DNA of 41,658 bases from Dehalococcoidia bacterium (lineage in GTDB: Bacteria; Chloroflexota; Dehalococcoidia; UBA2979), in NCBI GenBank assembly GCA_009692725.1, contig SHYP01000013.1, positions 1 through 41,658 of the forward strand, in the 5' to 3' direction. Shown in pieces: positions 17,939-25,879 of this stretch. The notes below the pieces were generated by a model that searched no databases, had not been told where the DNA came from, and saw only the letters and a list, made by a program, of their open reading frames with translations. Numbering within the stretch: the stretch's first letter is position 1; the number at the start of each line of letters is the position of its first letter. The translations under genes and the position numbers were made by a program.

Positions 17939-18940
17939 CTAGATCCAGCGGCGCCAGCGGAACACGGCGAGCATGGCGCCGGACACCACGAGCACGAAGG
18001 CCCAGACCATCCCGTAGCCGAAGCGCCAGGCGAGCTCCGGCATGTGCTGGAAGTTCATGCCGTAGAGGCCGGTGACGAAGGTGAGCGGCATGAAGATCGT
18101 CGAGATGACGGTGAGCACTTTCATGATCTGGTTCAGGCGGTTGCTGATGCTCGAGAGGTAGATGTCCATGAGGCTGGACGTGACATCGCGCAGGGTCTCG
18201 ACGGTCTCGATGAGCTGGACGCTGTGGTCGTAGGCGTCGCGGAAGTAGACGCGCGTCTCCGGCGCGATGAGCGGGGTCTCGGCGCGTTCGAGGCGGGCGA
18301 GCACGTCGCGCAGCGGCCAGATCGAGGAGCGGAGGCGCGCGAGCTCGTGCTTGATGGCGTGCAGGTCGCGCAGGGCGGTGGGACTGGGGTCGCGCACGAT
18401 CGCGTCCTCGACGCCGTCGATCTCGTCGTCGAGGCGCTCGAGCACGGTGAAATGGGCGTCGACGATCGCGTCGATCAGCGCGTAGGCGAGCGCGTCGCTG
18501 CCCGACTCGCGCAGGCGGCCGCCGTTGCGAAGCTGCGCGCGGACGCCCTCGAACACGTCGCCGGCGATATCCTGCTGCGCCGTGACGACGAACTCCGCGC
18601 CGAGCACCATGCTCACCTGCTCTGACGCGATGGTCATCTCCGCGGTGGGGTTCATGAGCATGCGCAGCACGATGAACAGGTACTCGCCGTAGCTCTCGAC
18701 CCTGGGGCGCTCGTGTGTCTGGTACAGGTCCTCGACGACGAGCGGGTGCAGGCCGAGGCGCGCGCCCAGCGCGTGCGCGAACGCGGCGCCGATCGGGCCT
18801 TCGACGTCGAGCCAGACGTGGGCGTCCGGAGGGAGCGGAGGCCACGCGTCGAGATCCGCGATCTCGTACTCGCGCAGGTCGCGCGCGCTGTATTCGAGCA
18901 CACGGATGCGGGGACGCGGCGGTGCGGGCGGGGACGCCAT
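17939..18940 (-). CDS. corA: CorA-family magnesium/divalent metal transporter
   Basis: A 333-aa pentameric inner-membrane channel for Mg2+ (or Co2+). It has a large N-terminal cytoplasmic domain (VWLDVEGP, LHPLVVEDLYQTHERPRVESY), a long stalk helix (about 190-285) and two C-terminal membrane helices. The first helix ends in the diagnostic YGMNF selectivity motif (around residue 297), followed by a short periplasmic loop and a second helix with the basic terminus FRWRRWI. ATG 18940 follows AGGAG at good spacing. It is divergent from the tam gene across a 341-bp gap, and the SURF1 gene follows 52 bp downstream. Confidence 0.93.
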   Translation of the reverse strand: MASPPAPPRPRIRVLEYSARDLREYEIADLDAWPPLPPDAHVWLDVEGPIGAAFAHALGARLGLHPLVVEDLYQTHERPRVESYGEYLFIVLRMLMNPTAEMTIASEQVSMVLGAEFVVTAQQDIAGDVFEGVRAQLRNGGRLRESGSDALAYALIDAIVDAHFTVLERLDDEIDGVEDAIVRDPSPTALRDLHAIKHELARLRSSIWPLRDVLARLERAETPLIAPETRVYFRDAYDHSVQLIETVETLRDVTSSLMDIYLSSISNRLNQIMKVLTVISTIFMPLTFVTGLYGMNFQHMPELAWRFGYGMVWAFVLVVSGAMLAVFRWRRWI

Positions 18941-19281
18941 GCATGGCTCCTGCGCTGGTGCACGCGGAGTGTAGGCGGGGGCCCGCGCGCGCGCATGCGG
19001 CGCGTGTCGTGCGCACGTAACACGTGTCTGGTGTACATTCCGCGCGTGCTCGGGAGCGGCGCGGTCTGGTGACGGACGCGCACGCTGCGGGAACGCGACG
19101 CGCAGCCGTCCGGGCTGAGCGAAGCAAGGACGCTCGCTCGGCCCGGGCGGCAGTGACGATGTGCGCGCCGCCCACGACGCCGAGACGAAGGCCCGCGGGT
19201 GCGCTGCGCGCCCCGCGCCGCACTACTTCGAGGACACCGAAATGCCGCTCGATGACCCTCAGGTGACGGCTCGATGACGCA
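18941..19281. other. Intergenic gap between corA and tam
   Basis: A 341-bp divergent spacer. It contains a palindromic ACACGTGT near 19020 and relatively AT-richer sequence (TGTACATT, about 19032-19039) that could hold promoters for either side. I see no convincing gene, tRNA or strong terminator. Confidence 0.3.
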
Positions 19282-20097
19282 GTGACGCGCGCCCCCGACA
19301 GCTGGGATCCGGCGCAGTACGCACGGTTCGCTGCGGAGCGTGCGCAGCCGTTCTATGATCTCGCGGCGCTGGTGGAGCGTGCGCCCGAAGCGCGCGCCGT
19401 GGAGCACGTGGTCGACCTCGGGTGTGGCTCCGGCGAGCTCACGGCGTGGCTGCATCGCGAGCTGGGCGCGACGGTGACGTTGGGCGTCGACCGCTCGCGG
19501 GCGATGCTCGCGCGGGCGGCGGCGCAGCAGCTCGCGGGCCTGCGCTTCGTCGAGGCGGAGATCGCGGCGTTCGCGGAGGCGGGCCCGGCCGCGGCGGGCG
19601 CGTTCGACCTCGTGTTCTCGAACGCGGCGCTGCACTGGGTGCCGGAGCACACGGCGCTGTTCCCGCGACTGTGGGCGCTGGTGGCGCCGGGCGGGCAGCT
19701 CGCTGTGCAGCTGCCGGTGAACGACCACCACCCGTCGCAGGCGATCGCGCGCGCGCTCGCGACGGAGGCGCCGTTCGCGGAGCTGCTCGATGGCTACGCC
19801 GGGTTTACGCCGCCGCACGCGCCGGAGTGGTACGCGGGCATGCTGCGCGGGCTCGGCGCTGCGCGCTGGGTCGCGCGGGTGCAGGTGTACGGTCACGAGC
19901 TGCCGGACGCGGGCGCAGTCGTGGAGTGGATGCGCGGGACACTGCTGACGGCGTTTGCGGAGCGGCTGCCGGCGGACGCGTTCGCGGCGTTCGCGGCAGA
20001 GTACGCGGCGCGCCTCGACGCCGCGATCGGCGAGGAGCGTCCGTACTTCTTCACGTACAACCGCTTGCTGCTGTGGGCGCGCAAAGCCGAGGCGTAG
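19282..20097 (+). CDS. tam: Trans-aconitate 2-methyltransferase-like SAM methyltransferase
   Basis: Tam methylates trans-aconitate, a side product that inhibits aconitase; cytoplasmic. The 271-aa protein starts with the family-typical WDPAQYARFAAERAQPFYDL. It then has motif I VVDLGCGSGELTAWL, an acidic motif II (LGVDRSRAMLARA), the FDLVFSNAALHWVPEH segment and VAPGGQLAVQLP, and ends FFTYNRLLLWARK. E. coli Tam is about 20 residues shorter. GTG 19282 is used because the nearby ATG at 19274 runs straight into TGA. The presence of acnA in the same window is consistent with the assignment but does not prove it; other small-molecule methyltransferases of this subgroup remain possible. Confidence 0.82.
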   Translation: MTRAPDSWDPAQYARFAAERAQPFYDLAALVERAPEARAVEHVVDLGCGSGELTAWLHRELGATVTLGVDRSRAMLARAAAQQLAGLRFVEAEIAAFAEAGPAAAGAFDLVFSNAALHWVPEHTALFPRLWALVAPGGQLAVQLPVNDHHPSQAIARALATEAPFAELLDGYAGFTPPHAPEWYAGMLRGLGAARWVARVQVYGHELPDAGAVVEWMRGTLLTAFAERLPADAFAAFAAEYAARLDAAIGEERPYFFTYNRLLLWARKAEA

Positions 20098-20124
20098 CGA
20101 CCGGGCTCCGCGGGCGCGCGCGTG

Positions 20125-20373
20125 TCAGCGCAGGCGCACGTCCCACAGCACGAGCAGCATGCCGATCCAGATCAGCACGATGAACGACGCGAACGAGCCG
20201 GTGAACGCGGGCCAGAAGGGGAGCGTGCGACCGAGGTCGCTCGCGGGGCCCGCGAGCATCAACGCGACGACGAGCAGCGCCCCGCCCACCACGCCCGCGC
20301 CCGCCACGACGGCGACAAGCACGAGCAAGCCGTACACCAGGCGGGCGTTCCACTGGTCGCGCTCGTGCTGCAC
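20125..20373 (-). CDS. Small two-helix membrane protein
   Basis: An 82-aa protein with two strongly hydrophobic segments (about residues 13-41, LVYGLLVLVAVVAGAGVVGG..., and 59-79, SFASFIVLIWIGMLLVLWDV) and a short charged N-terminus. I do not recognise a family. It starts 36 bp after the TIG-repeat protein gene on the same strand, so the two are likely one transcript and may be partners in the envelope. The GTG at 20373 is the only start that leaves the first helix complete, but no good ribosome site precedes it. It could be translated by re-initiation. Confidence 0.6.
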   Translation of the reverse strand: MQHERDQWNARLVYGLLVLVAVVAGAGVVGGALLVVALMLAGPASDLGRTLPFWPAFTGSFASFIVLIWIGMLLVLWDVRLR

Positions 20374-20409
20374 GGGGAGGAAGTCTACTGCAAGGCTGAG
20401 CGCGAGGGG

Positions 20410-21789
20410 CTACTCCGGCTGGCGGCGCACGATCACCACGTCGGTGGCGGCGACGGCCGTCAGCGTGTTCACGATCGCCGGGGCGCCGGGGATGTAGCGC
20501 TTCCACTCCTGCTTCGTGACATCGAGCGTGAAGACGGCGGCCACGGTCAACTTCTGTGCCTTGATGAACGCCTGCAGGTCCTTCGTGCCGGCGACGACCA
20601 GCACGATGCCGCCGGCAGGCGGTGACTTCGCGACGGTCGGGCTGCCGGGCGGGGCGTAGCTGTACGCCTTCTCGCGGGTGGCGGGCTGGCTGCCCGGGTT
20701 CGTGACGACGACGTCGACGGCGGCGGCCGCCTTGCTGGCGGGCGTCGTGGCCTCGAGCTCGGTGTCGCTCTTCAGCGTCACCTTCGTGGCGGCGACGCCG
20801 CCGAAGCTCACGGTCACGCCTTTGAGGAAGCCGGTGCCGGCGACCACGACGACGGTGCCGCCGGTGAGCGAGCCTTCGTCGGGGGTCACGCTGCGTGCAA
20901 TGGGCGTGGGGCTCTGGTAGGTGAAGCCGGTGGCGAGAGAGCCCTCGACGCTGCCGACCTTGACGGCGACGGCGACCTGGCCACCGCTCTCGCGCGCGGG
21001 CGTGACGGCGGTGATCGAGGTGGCGCTCACCACGACGACGCCGGTCGCGGCGATGCCGCCGATCGTGACCGTCGCACCGCTCGCGAAGTTCGTGCCGGTA
21101 ACCGTGATCGCGGTGGCGCCGGCGAGCGGGCCGGTGGCGGGCGCGACGGTGGTCACGGTCGGCGTGCCGGGGGCGGCGTAGGTGAAGGCGTTCGCGAGCG
21201 TGCCGGTGAGCAGGTCCGGGTTCGTCACGGTGACCGCGACCTGGCCGGACGCGCCCGCCGGGGTCTTCGCGGTGATCGAGGTGGCGCTCACGACCACGAC
21301 GTCGGTCGCCGCGATGTCGCCGAGCTTCACCGTGGCGCCCGCGAGGAAGCCCGTGCCGGTGATCGTGATCGCGGTGCCGCCCGCGGAGCTGCCGGTGTTC
21401 GGGGCGACGATGGCACTGGTCGGCGCGGGGTACTGGTACGTGAAGCCACCGCTGAGCGTCGACGACTGCGTGTCGAGGTTCGTGACGGTGACGACGGCGG
21501 CGCCGGGGGTGCCGGCGGGCGTGACGGCGGTGATCTGGCTCGCGCTCGCGACGACGATGCTGGTCGCGGGCGTGCCGCCGATGGTGACGGTGGCGCCCGC
21601 GACGAAGCCGGAGCCGCTGACTGTGATCGCGGTGCCGCCGACGGAGGGGCCGAGCGCCGGGCTGACCGAGGTCACCGTGAGCGCGGGTGCCACCTCGGCG
21701 TGGCCGAGCCACAGCCACAGCACGCCGGCCGCGTAGAGCGGCAGGGCGACGATCAGCGCGGCGCGCGTCAGGCGCAGGACGTACGTCAT
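20410..21789 (-). CDS. Membrane-anchored IPT/TIG-repeat protein
   Basis: A 459-aa surface protein. One N-terminal hydrophobic segment (residues 8-28) acts as signal or anchor. Four immunoglobulin-like IPT/TIG domains follow at about 37-119, 124-204, 210-291 and 296-379, each with the GPxxGGTxITVxGxGF, GATVTIGG and ATSIVVxSxxxITAxTPA pattern. A different module comes last (about 388-456, PPAGGIVLVVAGTKDLQAF ... LDVTKQEWKRYIPGAPAIVNTL). It resembles a short domain I associate with Chloroflexota cell-surface proteins. Repeats 2 and 3 are nearly identical over ITA/VVVVSATSITA, indicating recent duplication. It probably works in adhesion or envelope organisation; no catalytic motif is visible. A small membrane protein follows in the same direction. 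Confidence 0.8.
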   Translation of the reverse strand: MTYVLRLTRAALIVALPLYAAGVLWLWLGHAEVAPALTVTSVSPALGPSVGGTAITVSGSGFVAGATVTIGGTPATSIVVASASQITAVTPAGTPGAAVVTVTNLDTQSSTLSGGFTYQYPAPTSAIVAPNTGSSAGGTAITITGTGFLAGATVKLGDIAATDVVVVSATSITAKTPAGASGQVAVTVTNPDLLTGTLANAFTYAAPGTPTVTTVAPATGPLAGATAITVTGTNFASGATVTIGGIAATGVVVVSATSITAVTPARESGGQVAVAVKVGSVEGSLATGFTYQSPTPIARSVTPDEGSLTGGTVVVVAGTGFLKGVTVSFGGVAATKVTLKSDTELEATTPASKAAAAVDVVVTNPGSQPATREKAYSYAPPGSPTVAKSPPAGGIVLVVAGTKDLQAFIKAQKLTVAAVFTLDVTKQEWKRYIPGAPAIVNTLTAVAATDVVIVRRQPE

Positions 21790-21968
21790 CGCGGTGATGG
21801 TCGGGCGGCGGGGCAGCGTCCGGGATCGGGGGAAGGGCGGGGGTGGCGGTTCGCGCGCCCCTATTCAGGCGTGCGGGTGGGGAAGCCCTGCGATCGAAAC
21901 GGTCGGCGGTGCGCTCGGCGCTTATAGTGCGGGGCGTCGCGGTGTGGGTGCGGTGGCGGGAGCGGGCG

Positions 21969-22892
21969 ATGAGCGTGCGCATCGGGCTGTCGTTGTCGAC
22001 GCTGCCGTTCTCGTCGGCGCGGGCGCTATGGCGCTGGGTCGAGCGCTGCGAGGCGAGCGACGTCGACTCGATCTGGCAGACGGACCGGCTCGTGTCGGCC
22101 GAACCGCTGCTGGAGCCGCTCGCGTTCGCAGCGGCGCTCGCGGGCGGGACGGAGCGGCTGAAGTTCGGCATGAACGTGCTCGTGCTGCCGCTGCGCGACC
22201 CGTTGGTGCTGGCGAAACAGTGCGCGAGCATCGACTACCTGAGCGGGGGGCGGCTGCTGCCCGCGTTCGGCGTGGGCGGCAACGCCGCCGTCGAGTGGGG
22301 CGCGACGGGTCGCGATGCGCGCGTGCGCGGCGCGCAGGCGGACGAGGCGCTGGCGATCTGCACGCGGCTGTGGGCGGGCGAGCGCGTGACGTTCGAGGGC
22401 GCGCACTACCGCTATCGCGACGTGGCGATCGCGCCGCTGCCGGTGCAGCGGCCGCTGCCGTTGTGGATCGGCGGCTCGAGCGCGGTGGCGATCCGGCGCA
22501 CGGCGCGCTTCGGCACGGGCTGGATCGGCGGCATCCAGACGGCGGCGCAGGTCGCGCCGGTGGTGGCGGCGATCCGCGCGGCGGCGCGCGCGGCCGAGCG
22601 GCCGATCGACGACGATCATTACGGAGCGGGGTTCGCGTTCCGCTTCGGGAGCTGGGAGGAGCCCGCGGTGCAGCAGGCGGCGGCCGGCATCGCGCGGTTC
22701 GCGCCCGACGGGGACGCGCGCGACTACCTCGCGGTCGGCGACGCGGCGGCGATCGTCGAGCGCGTGCAGCAGTACGTCGCGGCGGGCGTGTCAAAGTTCG
22801 TGCTGCGCCCGCTCGGCGCGGGCGACGCCGACGTGATGGCGCAGACTGAGCGACTGATCGCCGAGGTGCTGCCGCAGGTGCACGGCCGGTGA
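21969..22892 (+). CDS. LLM-class flavin-dependent oxidoreductase
   Basis: A 307-aa luciferase-like monooxygenase-fold protein, probably using FMN or coenzyme F420. Family signatures are the N-terminal barrel strand (RIGLSLSTLPF), DSIWQTDRLV, ERLKFGMNVLVLPLRDPLVLAKQ, LSGGRLLPAFGVGG, RLWAGERVTFEGAHYRY and RPLPLWIGGSSAVAIRRTARFGTGWI. The F420-dependent branch is suggested but not proven. ATG 21969 has GGGAGCGGGCG upstream; a TATAGT at 21923-21928 may be the -10 box. Its TGA overlaps the GTG of gcvT by four bases (GTGA), so the two are translationally coupled. The link to glycine cleavage is interesting because F420 or folate chemistry could connect them, but the substrate cannot be told. Confidence 0.85.
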   Translation: MSVRIGLSLSTLPFSSARALWRWVERCEASDVDSIWQTDRLVSAEPLLEPLAFAAALAGGTERLKFGMNVLVLPLRDPLVLAKQCASIDYLSGGRLLPAFGVGGNAAVEWGATGRDARVRGAQADEALAICTRLWAGERVTFEGAHYRYRDVAIAPLPVQRPLPLWIGGSSAVAIRRTARFGTGWIGGIQTAAQVAPVVAAIRAAARAAERPIDDDHYGAGFAFRFGSWEEPAVQQAAAGIARFAPDGDARDYLAVGDAAAIVERVQQYVAAGVSKFVLRPLGAGDADVMAQTERLIAEVLPQVHGR

Positions 22893-24019
22893 GCGAGGGG
22901 AGCGGCGCTCACGCGGATGAGCCGCTGCGCGCGCTCGCGCTGCGCGAGCAGCACGTGGCCGCGGGCGCGCGCTTCGCGCCCTTCGCGGGGTGGGAGATGC
23001 CGCTGCAGTACGCCGGCATCATCGCGGAGCACGAGGCGGTGCGCGAGCGCGCCGGCGTGTTCGACGTGTCGCACCTCGCGCGCGTGTGGGTGGAGGGCGA
23101 CGGCGCGGGTGCGCTGCTGCGCAGCGTGACGACGTACGACGTGACGCGGCTTGCGGTCGGCGCGGCGCACTACTCATTGTACTGCGACGAGCGCGGCGGC
23201 ATCACGGATGACGTGTTCGTGTACCGCGTGGCGCGCGAGCGCTGGCTCGTGGTGCACAACGCAGCGAACGCGGCGACGGACCTCGAGCGCGTGCGCGCGG
23301 CGGCGGGGGAGCGCGTGTGCGACGTCACGGACGAGACGGTGCTGCTCGCGGTGCAGGGGCCGCAGGCGCCGGCGCTGCTGCGCGGGCTGTTCGGCGACGC
23401 GTACGCGGAGCTCGCGCCGCGCGGCTGCGCGGAGCTCGCGTGGCGCGGCGGAGGCGTGCTCGTGGCGCGCACGGGGTACACGGGCGAGGACGGCGCGGAG
23501 TGCAACGTGGAGCGAGCGCAGGCAGCGGCGTTCTGGGACGCGTGCCTCGCGGCGGGCGCGGCGCCGGCGGGCCTGGGCGCGCGCGACACGCTGCGGCTCG
23601 AGGCGGCGCTGCCGCTGCACGGGCACGACCTGGACGCCTCGACGCACCCCTACGAGGCCGGGCTTGGCTTCGCGGTGTCGCTCGACGATGGGGCGGCGTT
23701 CACCGGGCGGGCGGCGCTGGAGCAGCTGGCGGCGGCGGCGCCGTCGCGGCGGCTGGCGTGTGTGCAGGCAGACGAGCGCGGCGCGCCGTTCCGGGCGGGC
23801 TATGCGGTGCTCGACGCGGCGGAGCGGGGGGCCGCCCCGATGGGCGTGTTGGCGAGCGGCGGGTACAGTCCAACGCTGCGGGCAGCGATCGGGCTCGCGT
23901 ACCTGCCGGCTGCGGAGGCGCAGCCGGGCCGCGCGCTGAGCGTCGACGTGCGGGGTCGTGCGGTTGCGGCGCGGGTCGTGCGGCGGCCGTTCTATCGCTC
24001 GGCGCACGCGCCGCACTGA
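22889..24019 (+). CDS. gcvT: Glycine cleavage system T protein (aminomethyltransferase)
   Basis: It transfers the methylene carbon from the aminomethyl-lipoyl arm of GcvH to tetrahydrofolate, releasing ammonia. It has 376 aa, the usual size. Signatures are [107 protein letters not shown], and a C-terminal barrel with FRAGYAVLD and [15 protein letters not shown] 22889 lies in a GTGA overlap with the preceding oxidoreductase gene, so there is no room for a separate promoter or a glycine riboswitch. gcvH, gcvPA and gcvPB follow in order. Confidence 0.95.
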   Translation: MSEGSGAHADEPLRALALREQHVAAGARFAPFAGWEMPLQYAGIIAEHEAVRERAGVFDVSHLARVWVEGDGAGALLRSVTTYDVTRLAVGAAHYSLYCDERGGITDDVFVYRVARERWLVVHNAANAATDLERVRAAAGERVCDVTDETVLLAVQGPQAPALLRGLFGDAYAELAPRGCAELAWRGGGVLVARTGYTGEDGAECNVERAQAAAFWDACLAAGAAPAGLGARDTLRLEAALPLHGHDLDASTHPYEAGLGFAVSLDDGAAFTGRAALEQLAAAAPSRRLACVQADERGAPFRAGYAVLDAAERGAAPMGVLASGGYSPTLRAAIGLAYLPAAEAQPGRALSVDVRGRAVAARVVRRPFYRSAHAPH

Positions 24020-24107
24020 GCGCGTCGATCGATGGCGTCTGGTGGGCTGTGGACAAGTCCCTGCACGGGCCGAGGCCCGTAGCGCGCGCGCACGTAAGGA
24101 TACGATC

Positions 24108-24503
24108 GTGGCCCCGCCCCCCGAACTCCCGTCCGACCTTCGCTATACGAGCGAGCACGAGTGGGTGCGCCGTGAAGGTGCGGCTGCGGTGGTGGGCATC
24201 ACGGCGTTCGCGCAGGCGGAGCTCGGCGACGTCGTGTACCTCGAGCTGCCGGCCGTCGGCGCGCGCGTCGTGGCGGGGACGCGCCTCGGCGAGATCGAGT
24301 CGGTGAAGACGGTGTCCGAGGTGTTCGCGCCGGTGACCGGTGAGGTGATCGACGTGAACGAGGCGCTGCGCGAGCGCCCGGAGCTCGTGAACAGCGACCC
24401 GTACGGTGACGGCTGGATGGTGCGCGTGCAGCTCGCGGACGCCGCGGAGCTCGACGCGCTGCTGGACGCCGCGGCGTACGCCGCGCTGCTGCCCGAGGCG
24501 TAG
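24108..24503 (+). CDS. gcvH: Glycine cleavage system H protein (lipoyl carrier)
   Basis: A 131-aa shuttle carrying the aminomethyl group between GcvP, GcvT and Lpd on a lipoyl arm. It starts at GTG 24108 behind AAGGA with seven-base spacing, giving the normal N-terminus (LRYTSEHEWVRREG). The lipoylation site is K67 in GEIESVKTVSEVFAPVTGE, the canonical hairpin. The C-terminal WMVRVQLADAAELDALL is also typical. The lysine would be modified by LipB and LipA, encoded 3 kb downstream. 88 bp separate it from gcvT, including a small GGGCC hairpin; gcvPA follows after five bases. Confidence 0.96.
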   Translation: MAPPPELPSDLRYTSEHEWVRREGAAAVVGITAFAQAELGDVVYLELPAVGARVVAGTRLGEIESVKTVSEVFAPVTGEVIDVNEALRERPELVNSDPYGDGWMVRVQLADAAELDALLDAAAYAALLPEA

Positions 24504-24508
24504 GCCGC

Positions 24509-25879
24509 GTGGCGGAGCGCACGCCCGCAACGTCCGCGGCGCATCCGTACCTGCCGCACACGGCGGACGACGTCGCGACGATGCTCGCGCGGCTCGGGCT
24601 GCGCGACATCGATGCGCTGTTCGCAGAGCTGCCGAGCGCGCATCGTGACCCCGCGATCACGCTGCCGCCAGCGCTCGCGGAAGCGGAGATCGTGCAGCTG
24701 CTGCGGGAGCGCGCGGCGGAGAACACGGCGAGCGCGCTGCGCCCGCATTTCGTCGGCGCGGGCGCGTACCGGCGGTTCGTGCCGGCGATCGTGCCGTACC
24801 TCGTCAGCCGGTCCGAGTTCATGACGGCGTATACGCCGTACCAGCCGGAGATCAGCCAGGGCACGCTCCAGGCGACGTTCGAGTTCCAGTCGGTCGTGTG
24901 CGAGCTGACGGGGCTGGACGTGGCGAACGCCGGCATGTACGACGTGGCGAGCGCGACGGCGGAGGCGTGCTTGCTGGCGGCGCGCGTGACCGGCCGCGCG
25001 GCCGTCGCGCTGCTGGAGCCGTTGCACCCGCACACCGTCGATGTCGTGCGGGCGTACGCGTTCGGCGCGAACCTGCGCGTCGATGTGCTCGGGGCGGCGA
25101 GCGAGGCGGGCGCGGAGCACGCGTGCATCGTCGCGCAGCAGCCGGACTTCCTCGGCACGATCGCGGACGTCGAGGCGATCGCGGAGGCGGCGCACGCAGC
25201 GGGCGCGTTGTGCGTGGTGGTGGCGGATCCGTTCGCGCTCGGACTGCTGCGCGCGCCGGGCACGGCGGGCGCCGACGTCGTGACGGGTGAGGGTCGTGAC
25301 CTCGCGGGGCCGGTGGCGTTCGGCGGTCCGTCACTCGGACTGTTCGCGGCGCGCACGGCGCAGCTGCGGCAGCTGCCGGGGCGCATCGTCGGGCGCACGC
25401 ACGAGCTGCACGGGCGCGACGGCGCTGCGCCGCGCGCGGGCTACGTGCTGACGTTGCAGGCGCGCGAGCAGTTCATCCGGCGCGAGCGCGCGACCTCGAA
25501 CATCTCGACGGGGCAGGCGCTGGTCGCGCTTGCGTTCACGATCGCGGTGCAGGCGATGGGGCCGCAGGGGCTGCGCGAGGCGGCGACGCTGTGCTACCAG
25601 CGCGCGCACGCGGCGGCGGCGCGCATCGCGGGACTGCCCGGGTACGCGATCGTCGAGCGCGGGCCGTGGTTCCAGGAATTCCTGCTGCGCGGGCCGTTGC
25701 CGGCGAGCGAGCTGCGGGCGCGGCTCGCGGCGCACGGCATCGCGGGCGGCGTCGACGTGTCGGCGCGGCCGGAGCCGGAGGCGCGCGAGGCACTGCTGCT
25801 GTGCGTGACCGAGGTCACGCCCGACGCGCACGTCGATGCGCTGGTGGATGCGCTGCGCGCGATTGCGGCGGAGCGATGA
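24509..25879 (+). CDS. gcvPA: Glycine dehydrogenase (decarboxylating) subunit 1
   Basis: The N-terminal half of the two-subunit P protein, which decarboxylates glycine with pyridoxal phosphate. It has 456 aa from GTG 24509. Family segments are HPYLPHTADDVATMLARLG, FVGAGAYRRFVPAIVPYLVSRSEF, TAYTPYQPEISQGTLQATFEFQS, LTGLDVANAGMYDVASATAEA and FGGPSLGLFAAR...LPGRIVG, ending with TSNISTGQALVALAF. This subunit lacks the PLP lysine, which is in GcvPB. Its last four bases overlap the gcvPB start (ATGA), as expected for stoichiometric partners. Confidence 0.95.
   Translation: MAERTPATSAAHPYLPHTADDVATMLARLGLRDIDALFAELPSAHRDPAITLPPALAEAEIVQLLRERAAENTASALRPHFVGAGAYRRFVPAIVPYLVSRSEFMTAYTPYQPEISQGTLQATFEFQSVVCELTGLDVANAGMYDVASATAEACLLAARVTGRAAVALLEPLHPHTVDVVRAYAFGANLRVDVLGAASEAGAEHACIVAQQPDFLGTIADVEAIAEAAHAAGALCVVVADPFALGLLRAPGTAGADVVTGEGRDLAGPVAFGGPSLGLFAARTAQLRQLPGRIVGRTHELHGRDGAAPRAGYVLTLQAREQFIRRERATSNISTGQALVALAFTIAVQAMGPQGLREAATLCYQRAHAAAARIAGLPGYAIVERGPWFQEFLLRGPLPASELRARLAAHGIAGGVDVSARPEPEAREALLLCVTEVTPDAHVDALVDALRAIAAER

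Noticed and set aside
22750..22889. Glycine riboswitch upstream of gcvT
   Set aside because: gcvT overlaps the preceding gene by four bases, leaving no leader; no tandem glycine-aptamer motif is seen there or before the oxidoreductase gene.
24061..24083. Small GGGCC hairpin between gcvT and gcvH as a terminator
   Set aside because: The stem is only six pairs with a four-base loop and no T-tract, too weak to claim as a terminator in this GC-rich DNA.
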